Positions 46,764 through 56,722 of a stretch of 64,000 bases of DNA are shown piece by piece. Every line of letters begins with the position of its first letter. Position 1 is the first letter of the stretch. The stretch covers positions 536,001 to 600,000 of the forward strand of contig NZ_JALIEC010000001.1 in the NCBI RefSeq assembly GCF_022867865.1, given 5' to 3'. The stretch is from Phaeobacter sp. J2-8 (GTDB lineage Bacteria; Pseudomonadota; Alphaproteobacteria; Rhodobacterales; Rhodobacteraceae). The notes under the pieces were generated by a model. It saw only the letters and a program-made list of their open reading frames with translations. It did not search any database and was not told the origin of the DNA. The translations under genes and the position numbers were made by a program.

Positions 46764-48545
46764 ATGAGTGACACACGCGCCAACAAACGATTCCGTTCGC
46801 AGGAATGGTTCGACAACCCCAACAATCCGGGCATGACGGCGCTTTATGTCGAACGTTATCAGAATCAGGAATACACCCGCGAGGAATTGCAGGGCGGCCA
46901 TCCGGTGATCGGCATCGCCAACACCGGCAGCGATCTTGCGCCCTGTAACAAGATCCACGTGTTCCTGATGGATCGGATCAAGGCCGGCATTCGCGCGGCG
47001 GGCGGCATTCCGATGGAATTCCCGGTGCATCCGATTCAGGAAACCGGCAAACGGCCCACCGCCGCGCTGGACCGCAACCTTGCCTATCTGTCGCTGGTCG
47101 AGGTGCTGCATGGCTATCCGCTGGACGGTGTTGTGCTGACCACCGGCTGTGACAAGACAACGCCAGCCATGTTGATGGGGGCGGCCACGGTCGATATTCC
47201 GGCGATTGCGCTGAATGGCGGGCCGATGCTGGATGGTTGGTGGAAAGGCAAGCGGCGGGCAGTGGCACGATTGTCTGGGAAAGCCGCCGTTTGCTGGCCG
47301 AAGGCAAGATCGACTACGAAGAATTCATGAGCCGGGTTTGTTCATCCGCGCCGTCGCTGGGCCATTGCAATTCCATGGGCACCGCCAGCACGATGAACGC
47401 CATGGCCGAAGCGCTGGGCATGTCGCTGACCGGTAATTCGGCAATTCCGGCGCCGTTCCGGGAACGTATGGCAATGGCCTATGAGACCGGAAAACATATC
47501 GTGCAAATGGTTCTGGATGACCTGAAACCATCCGATATTCTGACGCGCGAGGCGTTCGAAAACGCGATTGTGGTCAATTCCGCCATCGGCGGCAGCACCA
47601 ATGCCCCGCCGCATCTTCAGGCGATTGCCCGTCATGCCGGGGTCGAATTGAACGTCAAGGATTGGGAAACCATCGGCTTTGACGTGCCGTTGCTGGTCAA
47701 CATGCAGCCCGCTGGCGAATATCTGGGCGAAAGCTTCTTCCGGGCTGGCGGTGTGCCGGGCGTGATGGGGGAATTGATGAAGGCCGGTCGCATCCATGAG
47801 GGTGTGATGACCGCCACGGGCAACACCATGGGGGCGAACCTGGCCGGGGTGGAAAGCGAAGATACCGAGGTCATCAAAACCTATGACGCGCCAATGCGTC
47901 CGAATGCGGGTTTCAAGGTGCTGTCGGGCAATCTTTTCGAACTCGGCGCTGATGAAAACCTCGGTGATTTCGGAAGATTTCCAAAATCGGTTCCTGAGCG
48001 AGCCGGGCAGCGAAGGCATCTATGAGGCGCGCGCCGTGGTGTTCGAAGGCCCCGAGGATTACCATGACCGGATCAACGATCCCGCGCTTGAGATCGACGA
48101 ACGTTCGATCCTGTTTGTGCGGAATGTCGGATGTGTGGGCTATCCCGGCTCTGCCGAAGTGGTGAACATGCAGCCGCCAGATGCGCTGATCAAACAGGGG
48201 ATCAACCATTTGCCCACCGTGGGCGATGGGCGGCAATCGGGCACGTCCGAAAGCCCCTCGATCCTCAATGCCTCGCCCGAGGCTGTGGTCGGCGGCGGTC
48301 TGGCCCTGTTGAAAACCGGCGATACGGTGCGGCTGGATCTTGGTGCATCGCAGATGAATGCCCTGGTCGATGACGCGGAATGGGCGGCGCGGCGGGCCGA
48401 ATGGACCGCGCCGGAGTTGCATCATCAGACACCCTGGCAGGAAATCTATCGCAAACACGTCGGCCAATTGGCCGATGGCGGCTGTCTGGAGCTTGCGACA
48501 GCCTACAAACGTGTGGCGCGCGAATTGCCGCGAGACAATCACTGA
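46764..48545 (+). CDS. IlvD/Edd family aldonate dehydratase, two compensating frameshifts
   Basis: A 594-codon reading of the L-arabonate/D-xylonate dehydratase type. [38 protein letters not shown] (with an iron-sulfur Cys), [19 protein letters not shown] (Cys), and [20 protein letters not shown] (Cys) are the cluster ligands, and [11 protein letters not shown] lies near the C-terminus. A missing G near 47252-47260 and an extra G near 47945 put the middle segment out of frame; both joins restore family sequence ([26 protein letters not shown]). The enzyme makes a 2-keto-3-deoxy aldonate. The exact sugar acid is open. Confidence 0.85.
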
Positions 48546-48627
48546 CCGGTTCGGTCAAGCAACAACATTTGCGCGGCAAGAGGTTTCAAAGACTCTTGCC
48601 GCGCAAATGACAAAGAGGGAACAAGAC

Positions 48628-49362
48628 ATGAAGAGCATTATCATTACCGGCGGCGGTGGCGGCATTGGCAAGTCCTGCGCCGAGGTTTTTTTGAATGCCG
48701 GCTGGCGGGTTGGCCTTGTGGGGCGCCGCCCCGAACCGCTGGAAGAGATGGCCGCAGGGCATGAGAACGTGCTGGCCCTGCCGTGTGACGTGACCAACGA
48801 GGCCGAGGTCGATGCGGCCTTTGACAAGGCGGTTGCCACATGGGGCCGGATTGACGCGTTGTTCAACAATGCCGGCGTGTCGGTAAGCGGCGCGACCATT
48901 GACGAGGTTTCGGTGGATGACTGGCGGCGCTGCATCGACATCAACCTGACCGGCAGTTTCATTTGCGCCCGTGCGGTCTTTGCCCGGATGCGGGCCCAGG
49001 ATCCCCAGGGTGGGCGGATCATCAACAATGGTTCGGTTTCGGCCTATGTGCCGCGGTGGGGGTCGTCGCCCTATACCGCGTCGAAACACGCCATCACCGG
49101 GTTGACCCGGTCGATCTCGCTTGATGGGCGGGCGTTCAACATTTCCTGTGGTCAGATCGACATCGGCAATGCGCTGACCGACATGGCGCGCAAAATGACC
49201 AAGGGCGTGCCCCAGGCCGATGGGTCGATTGCCGTGGAGCCGGTGATGGATGTGGCCAATGTGGCCTCTTCGGTGCTGCATATGGCCAGCTTGCCACCAG
49301 AGGCGAATGTGCAGTTTATGACCGTCATGGCACCGCATATGCCCTATATCGGTCGCGGGTAA
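48628..49362 (+). CDS. SDR family oxidoreductase
   Basis: A 244-residue classical SDR. It has IITGGGGGIGKSCAEVFLNA, NNAG (LFNNAGVSVSGA), and the catalytic YTASKHAITGL. It follows the aldonate dehydratase by about 80 nt, with AAAGAGGGAA upstream of the ATG. In this position it might be an aldose or 2-keto-3-deoxy-acid dehydrogenase. It ends before a strong terminator. Confidence 0.87.
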   Translation: MKSIIITGGGGGIGKSCAEVFLNAGWRVGLVGRRPEPLEEMAAGHENVLALPCDVTNEAEVDAAFDKAVATWGRIDALFNNAGVSVSGATIDEVSVDDWRRCIDINLTGSFICARAVFARMRAQDPQGGRIINNGSVSAYVPRWGSSPYTASKHAITGLTRSISLDGRAFNISCGQIDIGNALTDMARKMTKGVPQADGSIAVEPVMDVANVASSVLHMASLPPEANVQFMTVMAPHMPYIGRG

Positions 49363-49399
49363 CCAGCGGCAGCCGGGCCTGTCCCGAACCAAACGACAA

Positions 49400-49434
49400 C
49401 GGGCACATCCCAGTCTGGGGATGTGCCCGTTTTC
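49400..49434 (+). terminator. strong intrinsic terminator after the SDR gene
   Basis: ACGGGCACATCCC / GGGATGTGCCCGT (13 bp, perfect), an AGTCTG loop, and TTTT. Confidence 0.88.
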
Positions 49435-49478
49435 CTTTGTGCCTGTTGTCGTCTGTGACGGCTGTCGTTCTGCGGGGG

Positions 49479-50394
49479 TTACCGGGTTGAGGGCACAGGC
49501 CTGGCGCACCCGCCCGCGCACCGCGCGTTCCCGTTGCCAGATATAAAGCCCCGATGCGATGATGATGCCGCCGCCCCCGAGGGTCCAGATTGTTGGCCAG
49601 GTGGCGAACACCAGAATGCCCGCCGCTGCGGCGGAAAAGATCTGAATATAGATCACCGGCGCAAGCAGGGAGGCATCGGCCAGGCGATGGGCAATCGTGG
49701 CACAGATATGCCCACATGCGCCAAATACACCGATAATGGCAAAGACCAGCCATGTGGTTGTGTCCGTGGGCCAATGCCAATCCGCCAGCGCAAACGGCAG
49801 GATGGCAATGGCGGCAATGCCGCTGGACCAGATTTGCTGGGTTGCATTGCCTTCGACCCCTGCCAACAGGCGGGTCATCACAAAATACATCGACGCCATC
49901 ACCAGCGCCCCAAGCGACAGGATCATGGCGGGGTGAAATTCCGCGCCCCAGGGCTGCATCACCACAATGACGCCGAAAAACCCGACACAGACCGCTATGA
50001 TCCGGCGCAACCCGACCTTTTCACCCAGGATCGGGATCGCCAGCAATGTGACCACCACCGGACCGGCAAACATGATTGTCGTGGTCACGGTGATTGGCAG
50101 ATATTGCAGCGCGGTAAAGTTCAGCGCCGTGCTGCCCAGCAAGAACGCCGAGCGCAGGAATTGCTTGCCCGGGCTGTTGGACACCAGCGCCGATCGGCCT
50201 TCTTGTGGCAGATAGACCACCAAGGCGACCAGCAGGTGCCCCATGTAGCGGGCAAACACCACTTGAAGCGCGGGGATGCCCGCCAGAATCAGCCATTTGG
50301 CCGAGGTGTCGATACAGGTGAAAAACATCACCCCCAGCGCCATCCAAAGTACGCCAGAGGTCGATTTGTCTTCGCGGGGGATTGGGGTGCTCAA
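49479..50394 (-). CDS. EamA/DMT family transporter with probable 3' frameshift
   Basis: About 300 residues with ten hydrophobic segments. SGVLWMALGVMFFTCIDTSA begins the first EamA repeat and FALADWHWPTDTTTWLVFAI the second. After YIWQRERAVRGRVRQA the frame stays open for another 300 codons through a terminator and the antisense of the SDR gene. A real end is therefore likely at the TAA at 49479-49481, in another frame, after a 1-nt indel. The start is a TTG at 50394, with an ATG at 50343 as an alternative. Confidence 0.7.
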
Positions 50395-50415
50395 ATCTCT
50401 GTCTCTTTTCGCGCT

Positions 50416-51156
50416 TCAGGTTGTGGTGCCGCCGTCGATGGCGACGCATTGGCCGGTCATGTATTTCGCCTCGTCCGAGGCGAGGAACGCTGCGAGCCCG
50501 GCAATTTCGTCGGCCTGTCCCAGCCGCCGCATCGGTTGGCGGGCAATGAATTCGCGCAGGGCGGTGTCATAATCCCCCGTGGCGCGCAAACGGTCCTGCA
50601 GGCTGGGGGAATCGACGGTGCCGGGCGCGATGCAATTGCAGCGAATGCCAAGAGTGACATAGTCACAGGCCACGGATTTGGTCAATCCGATCACCGCCGC
50701 CTTGGAGGTGCTATAGATAAAGCGGTTGGGAAAACCTTTGAGCGACGAGGCGACAGAGGCGATATTGATGATTGCCCCGCCGCCGCGTTCCACCATTCCG
50801 GGCAGGACGGCCTGAATGGCGTGAAACTGGGACCGCACGTTCAGATCCATGGCAAAATCGAACTCTGCATCCGTCGCTTCGGCAATTGTGCCGGCATGTA
50901 CGTAGCCGGCACAATTGATCAGGATGTCCGGCGCGGCGGCGGTGATCGCGGATTGCAGGGCGTCCTTGTTCAGAACATCCAGGGCAAATGTGGCATGGGG
51001 GCCTGTGGTCTGATCTTCAAACAGATTTGCCAACAGGTCGGCGTCACGGTCGGTGGCTATCACCTCTGCGCCATCACGCGCAAAGCGCTGGGCGATGGCG
51101 CGCCCGATGCCCTGACCTGCTGCGGTGATGAATGTCTTTTTGCCCTGCAATCCCAT
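50416..51156 (-). CDS. SDR family oxidoreductase (island, minus strand)
   Basis: A 246-residue classical SDR. It has the TFITAAGQGIGRAIAQRFARDG motif, DILINCAGYVH, and catalytic YSTSKAAVIGL. An AAAGGA site precedes the ATG at 51156. It resembles the 2-keto-3-deoxy-L-fuconate dehydrogenase type (LRA5/FucDH-like), which would yield a 2,4-diketo acid for a FAH-type hydrolase such as that at 59623; this is inference. Confidence 0.83.
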   Translation of the reverse strand: MGLQGKKTFITAAGQGIGRAIAQRFARDGAEVIATDRDADLLANLFEDQTTGPHATFALDVLNKDALQSAITAAAPDILINCAGYVHAGTIAEATDAEFDFAMDLNVRSQFHAIQAVLPGMVERGGGAIINIASVASSLKGFPNRFIYSTSKAAVIGLTKSVACDYVTLGIRCNCIAPGTVDSPSLQDRLRATGDYDTALREFIARQPMRRLGQADEIAGLAAFLASDEAKYMTGQCVAIDGGTTT

Positions 51157-51316
51157 GGTCTGTCCTTTCAAAATTGGTTTGGGTCGATGCCTTTTGCGAC
51201 ATCAGACCGATCGATATGTCTGTTTCACGGGCCCAAGGCGTGCGAAGCGCGGGCATGTGCCTTGCCGCCGAATTCCGGTCAGGCCGCGGTCTTTCCGTCA
51301 GGCACCCGTCTTTCGG

Positions 51317-52384
51317 TCAGGCACCCGTGTAATCGCCGGGCACCGCATCGGCGGCAATTGTGCGGCCGACATGCCCGGACAGCGCGGCGGCCAAGGTGAT
51401 TTCCATTGCGGCAATGCCATCCGCCCCAGTGCAAAGAACATCGTCCTCGGCACCGTCGACAACAGCCGCAAAGCGGTCAATTTGCTGCAACAGCGGGTCG
51501 ACCTTGGCAAAGCGCGGGCCCGGCGTCGCGGTCAAGGGTTTCGACCATTCAATTTCGCCAGACCCGGAGCGGCCCCAATGGGTGAGCGAGGGGAATTCCA
51601 GCGCGCCCTCGGTGCCGGTGATGCGGATGTAATCCTGATGAGAGGTGGCAATCGCCGGGTTTTCGCCGGTGCCCGCCTCGAAAGACCAGGGGGACGCCCC
51701 GGCGTCCGAGATCAGGAAGGAGCCCAAAGCGCCATTTTCAAAGCGAAAGGCCAGGGCGGCGGTGTCTTCGATTTCGAACCCGCGCCGGGCCGACGACAAA
51801 AGCGCGGTGGCCTCTGTCATATTGCCGACAAGGAAACGCAACAGGTCGATTTCATGGGTCAGATTGGTCAACAACGGACCGGCGCCGGGTTTGCGCCGCC
51901 AATCGACATCATAATATGTGTTGTGTTTGCGCAGGGACCAGAAGCCCTGCACGCCAACCAGATCGCCAATCTGTTGCAGGGCATCACGGGCCGCCAGGCT
52001 GAACGGGTGGCAGCGCCGGTGATGGCCGGTGAACAACGCCACACCGGCCGCATCCGCCGCAGCCACAAGCGCACGCGCGGTGTCGAGCGTGGCGGCGACC
52101 GGTTTTTCGACGATCACCGCCCAACCGCGATCAATTGCGGCCAAAGCCGAGAGATGATGATCCTGCGTCGGCGTCGCCACGATGGCGGCGCGGGTGTGGG
52201 CCGGCACTTCTTCGAGGCTGGCCACCATGGGCAGGCCATCCTGCGCCAGCTTTTCACGCAGCGGGGCAAAGGGTTCGACCACTGCGGTCAGGTTCACCAG
52301 ATCAGAAAGCTGCGCGACCTCGATATGGCGCTGGCCGATAGAGCCGGCGCCAATCACGCAAAGCGGCAATTGCGTCACGGGCAT
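51317..52384 (-). CDS. Gfo/Idh/MocA family oxidoreductase
   Basis: A 355-residue protein. The N-terminal Rossmann domain begins LPLCVIGAGSIGQRHIEVAQ, and EKPVAATLDTARALV supplies the conserved EKP motif. A C-terminal domain binds the substrate. Such enzymes oxidise sugars, inositols or sugar acids. The gene lies downstream of uxaA in the same direction. Confidence 0.86.
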   Translation of the reverse strand: MPVTQLPLCVIGAGSIGQRHIEVAQLSDLVNLTAVVEPFAPLREKLAQDGLPMVASLEEVPAHTRAAIVATPTQDHHLSALAAIDRGWAVIVEKPVAATLDTARALVAAADAAGVALFTGHHRRCHPFSLAARDALQQIGDLVGVQGFWSLRKHNTYYDVDWRRKPGAGPLLTNLTHEIDLLRFLVGNMTEATALLSSARRGFEIEDTAALAFRFENGALGSFLISDAGASPWSFEAGTGENPAIATSHQDYIRITGTEGALEFPSLTHWGRSGSGEIEWSKPLTATPGPRFAKVDPLLQQIDRFAAVVDGAEDDVLCTGADGIAAMEITLAAALSGHVGRTIAADAVPGDYTGA

Positions 52385-52466
52385 TCCCCCGATGGAATTT
52401 GCAAAGACCCGAGAGGGTTTTGAGCGGCAGGGCCGGGGGTAAGGGTAGCGGTAGGGGCGCGCTGCA

Positions 52467-53957
52467 TCACATCACCGCGCCGATCTGCCATGGGACAAAT
52501 TCATAGTCGCCCAGACCCTGGGCTTCGGATTTGGTTTTCTCGCCCGAGGCCATGCGCAGCCACATCTCATAGATTTCGCGGCCGACCTCTTCGACACTGG
52601 TGCCTTCGGTCAGGACCCGGCAGGCATTGACATCCATGTCTTCGCGCATGCGGTTGAACATTTCGGTGTTGGTTGCAACCTTCATGGATGGCGAGGGTTT
52701 CGCGCCAAAGGCAGAACCGCGCCCGGTGGTGAAACAGACAAGATTGCAGCCGCTGGCGATCTGGCCGGTCACGCTGGCGGGGTCATAGCCGGGGCTGTCC
52801 ATGAAGGTGAAACCCTTGGCCGTCACCGGCTCGGCGTATTTATAGACGCCCATCAACGGCGTGGTGCCGCCCTTGGCGGCGGCGCCAAGCGATTTTTCCA
52901 GAATGGTGGTCAATCCGCCCTTTTTGTTGCCGGGGCTGGGGTTGTTGTCCATGCTGCCCTTGTTGCGTTCAGCGTAGTCTTCCCACCAATCGATCAGACC
53001 GATCAGCTTGTCGCCAATCTCGCGCGTTGCGGCGCGGGCCGTCATCAGGTGTTCCGCGCCATAGATTTCCGGGGTTTCCGCCAGAACGCCGGTGCCGCCC
53101 TGCGCCACCAGAAGATCACAGGCATAGCCCACCGCCGGATTGGCGGTGATGCCCGACCAGGCGTCAGAGCCGCCGCATTGCAGCGCGACCATCAACTCTG
53201 ATGCCGGGCATTCCTCGCGCTCGGCCTGATTGACCAATGGCAACATGGTTTCGATCTTCTTGATCCCGAGATCGACGGTCTTGCGCAGCCCGCCGACGTC
53301 CTGAATGTTCATCGTCTGGAAAAACGGTCCCGGCGTCAGGCCATAGGATTCGATCAGCCAGTCGATCTGCATCATTTCGCAGCCAAGGCCGGCCATCAGC
53401 ACGCCGCCGATATTGGGATTGCGGGCATAGCCCCAAAGCACGCGTTGCAGCGCCTCGAATCCGGTGCCATCCCCGCCCATGGCGCAGCCGGTGCCATGCA
53501 CAAAGGCAACCACACCATCGACATTGGGATAGGCGGCCAGCTTTTCATCGGTGAAATGCTGGGCAATCAGCCGCGCGGCGGTGGCGGAACAATTGACCGA
53601 GGTCAGAACGGCAATGAAGTTTCGTGTGCCGACCCGGCCTGTGCTGCGGCGAAATCCCTGAAACGTGTCGATCCGGGTGGCCGGTTCGACAGGGCGCAGG
53701 TTGGTGGAAAACTCGTATTCCGCATCGACATTGCGGAATTCGAGATTGTGGGTGTGGACATGGGCGCCTTTGGCGATGTCGTCGGCGGCATAGCCAATGA
53801 TCTGGGCGTATTTTGTCACCGGCGTGCCCTTGGCGATGTCATCGGTGGCCATCTTATGGCCGCGCGGGATCAGTTGCGTCGCGCCTTCGGTGCCGATTTC
53901 AAGCGGGGTGATGGCGGTGACGACATTGTCGGAAGGGGACAGGCGGACAGTGTTCAT
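52467..53957 (-). CDS. UxaA family altronate/galactarate-type dehydratase
   Basis: A 496-residue dehydratase. The N-terminal SAF domain (residues about 12-85) contains HNLEFRNVDAEYEF. The C-terminal part carries RSTGRVGTRNFIAVLTSVNC, GCAMGGDGTGFEALQR, MVALQCGGSDAWSGITANPA and SGCNLVCFTTGRGSAFGA, including conserved Cys residues. It would dehydrate a D-altronate-type acid to 2-keto-3-deoxygluconate, which KdgK could take up. AGGAAA precedes the ATG; the open frame runs on upstream without family support. Confidence 0.88.
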   Translation of the reverse strand: MNTVRLSPSDNVVTAITPLEIGTEGATQLIPRGHKMATDDIAKGTPVTKYAQIIGYAADDIAKGAHVHTHNLEFRNVDAEYEFSTNLRPVEPATRIDTFQGFRRSTGRVGTRNFIAVLTSVNCSATAARLIAQHFTDEKLAAYPNVDGVVAFVHGTGCAMGGDGTGFEALQRVLWGYARNPNIGGVLMAGLGCEMMQIDWLIESYGLTPGPFFQTMNIQDVGGLRKTVDLGIKKIETMLPLVNQAEREECPASELMVALQCGGSDAWSGITANPAVGYACDLLVAQGGTGVLAETPEIYGAEHLMTARAATREIGDKLIGLIDWWEDYAERNKGSMDNNPSPGNKKGGLTTILEKSLGAAAKGGTTPLMGVYKYAEPVTAKGFTFMDSPGYDPASVTGQIASGCNLVCFTTGRGSAFGAKPSPSMKVATNTEMFNRMREDMDVNACRVLTEGTSVEEVGREIYEMWLRMASGEKTKSEAQGLGDYEFVPWQIGAVM

Positions 53958-53981
53958 CTTTGGCTTTCCTATTGGTAGAAG

Positions 53982-54029
53982 CCGGGGGCGCTGCCCCCGG
54001 ACCCCCGGGATATTTTTGAACAGAAGAAG
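53982..54029 (+). repeat. intergenic hairpin repeat, copy E
   Basis: A CCGGGGGC / GCCCCCGG hairpin, then CCCCCGGGATATTTTT and GAACAGAAGAAG. It lies between uxaA and the PhyH gene of the same operon strand. Confidence 0.75.
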
Positions 54030-54039
54030 GGCAGGGACG

Positions 54040-54981
54040 TCAGGCGCAGGCCGGGCTGTCACTGCGCCAACGGTGAATCGGGATATGGGGTTGGGTGGCG
54101 AGGCGGGCGCGGGTGTCGTGCCACATCGTGCGCCACAGCTGCCAGTCTTGCAGGACCGTGTCGGGATGGCGTCGCGATCGGGCGATGAATTCCGGGAAAT
54201 GCGCGCGGCCGGTGGGTTGGCCGGTGACGTTGTAGCGGATGTCGAATGACCAGCGGAAGGCGTCGGATGTATTGACCAGCGAGGCATGCGGGGTGAGCGG
54301 GTGGAAGAGAACTGCGCCGCCTGCCTTGACCGGCAGGGGCAGAGCGCGGGCTTCGTCCAGGACGCCGTCGGCGATGGCGGTCTGTTTTCTGGGGCAATGC
54401 GGATACATTTGCGGTTTGCCGGGAACCACCTGAAGACAGCCGTTTTCCACGGTGGCATCGCTGATCGCCAGCCAGACGGTCACCATTTGCGTGGCATCGC
54501 CGCTTTCATGCGCCACTGCGCGATCCTGGTGCCAGTCGGTGGCCGTGACATGGGCGCGGCTTTCAGCGCCGTGCAGGGTGGTGGCGGGGGGCTTCAGGCG
54601 CACATGCTGGATCGGGTTCGAGGTGATTTCCGGCCCGATCAGATCTTCGACCATGTCCAGCAGACGCGGCGCGGTCAGCATGTCAAAGACCGCCGGGCCA
54701 AAATGGAACGGCGTGTCCGATGTGATTGCATCCCCCGGCAATGAGATATCCATTGGCTGGAACCAGTCGCAGCCGGCGGCATAGCTGGTCAGCAGCTTTT
54801 GCCAGAAATCCTGACCGGTGGCGTCGGGCACAAGGCCCTGAGCCTGCCAGTTTGCATAAAGCCGCTCAAGCAAGCTGGCATATTCCGCTTGGACCGCTTG
54901 CAACCGGGCGGCATCCAGCACGTTTTCCACCACAAGGTAACCTTGGGTTTCGAAATGGTCGATCTGGGTTTGTGTCAGCAT
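54040..54981 (-). CDS. phytanoyl-CoA dioxygenase (PhyH) family protein
   Basis: A 313-residue Fe(II)/2-oxoglutarate-dependent oxygenase. The HxD motif is in VTATDWHQDRAVAHE, and the distal His and Arg lie in LFHPLTPHASLVNTSDAFRW. Starting residues are LTQTQIDHFETQGYLVVENVL. Substrates in this family are very varied. Its place between a TRAP importer and a uxaA-type dehydratase suggests it acts on the imported compound. Confidence 0.86.
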   Translation of the reverse strand: MLTQTQIDHFETQGYLVVENVLDAARLQAVQAEYASLLERLYANWQAQGLVPDATGQDFWQKLLTSYAAGCDWFQPMDISLPGDAITSDTPFHFGPAVFDMLTAPRLLDMVEDLIGPEITSNPIQHVRLKPPATTLHGAESRAHVTATDWHQDRAVAHESGDATQMVTVWLAISDATVENGCLQVVPGKPQMYPHCPRKQTAIADGVLDEARALPLPVKAGGAVLFHPLTPHASLVNTSDAFRWSFDIRYNVTGQPTGRAHFPEFIARSRRHPDTVLQDWQLWRTMWHDTRARLATQPHIPIHRWRSDSPACA

Positions 54982-55125
54982 GGGCGTCTCCGGAAGGCCG
55001 GAATTGGGGCCGGCAGAATGTCATGCGGTGCGGGCATGACAGTCAACGGGTCCCGATGGGGCTGTGTGGTCCTTGGTGTGATCGGGGCGAACGCGCCGCC
55101 CCGATCAAATTCGTGTTGTGTTGTG

Positions 55126-56721
55126 TCAGAGGAAGATCGACACCATCGAAGGCCAGACCAGCAACACTGTCAGCGCTGTCAGCTGCAGGACAATGAATGG
55201 CAGGAAACCCCGGAAGATGTCGGTCAGCGAAATATGCGGCGGGGCCACAGATTTCAGATAGAAGGCCGCCGGACCAAACGGGGGCGACAGGAACGACACC
55301 TGCATGTTCATACAGAACACCACCCCGAACCAGACCTGCACATGGCGCGGATCAAGATCGCCGATCAGGCCGATTTCCTCGATCGGCAGTTTCAGCACGA
55401 TCGGCAGGAACACCGGCATGATCAACAGAACGATGCCGACCCAATCCATGAACATCCCCATGATCAGGAAGATGAACATCATCACCAGGATCACGCCCAT
55501 GGTGGGCATGTCGGCGCCGACAATCATGTTGGCCACATAGGTCGGACCACCGGCCAGCGTATAGGCCGCGGCAAGTGCCGCCGCACCGATGGTGACCCAG
55601 ATGATCGTGCCGGTCGACTTCAGCGTGCGCATCAGGCTGTCCCAGACGATGTCGAAGGTCATCTCGCGTCGGGCAAGCCCGATCACGAAGACCGCGACAA
55701 CACCCATGCCGGCCGCTTCGGTGATGCCGGTGATGCCCATGTAGATCGAGCCAAGCACAACGCCGATCACGATGGTGGGGGCGACCAGACCTTTGCCCAT
55801 TTCCCAACCCTGCGCCGTGCGTTCCTTGCCGACGACGACAAAGACAGCCACCGCAGCAATGACAAAGGCACCGATGATCCAGGGAATGTCGCTGACCATG
55901 CCAAGGGCAATGGGATCCACGCCTTCGGTCACGGTGTTTTCACCCGTCGCGGTAAAGAACAGCGCCCGCAACAGCAGGACCGCTGTGAACCACATGGTGA
56001 ATTTGCCGAGGAAACCCAGGAACATCAGACCCTTTTCACCGCCGCGCGGTGCGTCGGGGTCTTCTTCTGGCAGGGGGGCCAGATCCGGGTTCAGCTGGGT
56101 GCGGATGATGATGTAGACGATAAAGAAGGACGCCAGCATCAGACCGGGCAGGAAGGACGCGGTGAACAGCGCCTTGATCGAGGTTTCCGTCACCAGACCG
56201 TAGAAGATCAGAACGATCGACGGCGGGATCATCGTGCCAAGCGAGCCGGAGGCACAGATCGTGCCAATGGCAAGGTTCTGGTTATAGCCCAACCGCAGCA
56301 TCTGGGGCAGGGCGATCAGGCCAAGCAGCACAACCTCGCCGCCGATGATGCCCGACATGGCGGCCATGATCACGGCCATGATCGACGTGACAATCGCAAT
56401 CCCGCCGCGCGCCCGGCTGAGCCAGGTGTTGAGCGAGGAATACATGTCGCGCGCAATGCCGGACCGTTCCAGCAGTGAGGCCATGAAGATGAACAACGGC
56501 ACCGAGATCAGCACATAGTTAGTCATCTGGCGATAGACCGCCTGACCCAGCACCGACAATGGCCCGCGTCCGAAGGTGTTGAACAGCAGGTCAAAGTCGA
56601 ATTTCAGGACAAGTGTGACCACCGCCAGAAAGGCCGAGGCAAAGCCAAGCGGCATGCCGATGGCCAACAGCGCGAACATCCCGAGCAGGAGCAGCAGGCT
56701 GAGTGTTCCAATATCAACCAT
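55126..56721 (-). CDS. dctM: TRAP transporter large permease (DctM)
   Basis: A 531-residue membrane protein with about twelve to fourteen hydrophobic segments. LGMFALLAIGMPLGFASAFLA, MAAMSGIIGGEVVLLGLIALP and GTICASGSLGTMIPPSIVLIF are typical of the large TRAP permease. It is overlapped closely by the small permease gene (1-nt gap). The substrate of the transporter is unknown, likely a sugar acid from context. Confidence 0.93.
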   Translation of the reverse strand: MVDIGTLSLLLLLGMFALLAIGMPLGFASAFLAVVTLVLKFDFDLLFNTFGRGPLSVLGQAVYRQMTNYVLISVPLFIFMASLLERSGIARDMYSSLNTWLSRARGGIAIVTSIMAVIMAAMSGIIGGEVVLLGLIALPQMLRLGYNQNLAIGTICASGSLGTMIPPSIVLIFYGLVTETSIKALFTASFLPGLMLASFFIVYIIIRTQLNPDLAPLPEEDPDAPRGGEKGLMFLGFLGKFTMWFTAVLLLRALFFTATGENTVTEGVDPIALGMVSDIPWIIGAFVIAAVAVFVVVGKERTAQGWEMGKGLVAPTIVIGVVLGSIYMGITGITEAAGMGVVAVFVIGLARREMTFDIVWDSLMRTLKSTGTIIWVTIGAAALAAAYTLAGGPTYVANMIVGADMPTMGVILVMMFIFLIMGMFMDWVGIVLLIMPVFLPIVLKLPIEEIGLIGDLDPRHVQVWFGVVFCMNMQVSFLSPPFGPAAFYLKSVAPPHISLTDIFRGFLPFIVLQLTALTVLLVWPSMVSIFL

Positions 56722-56722
56722 A

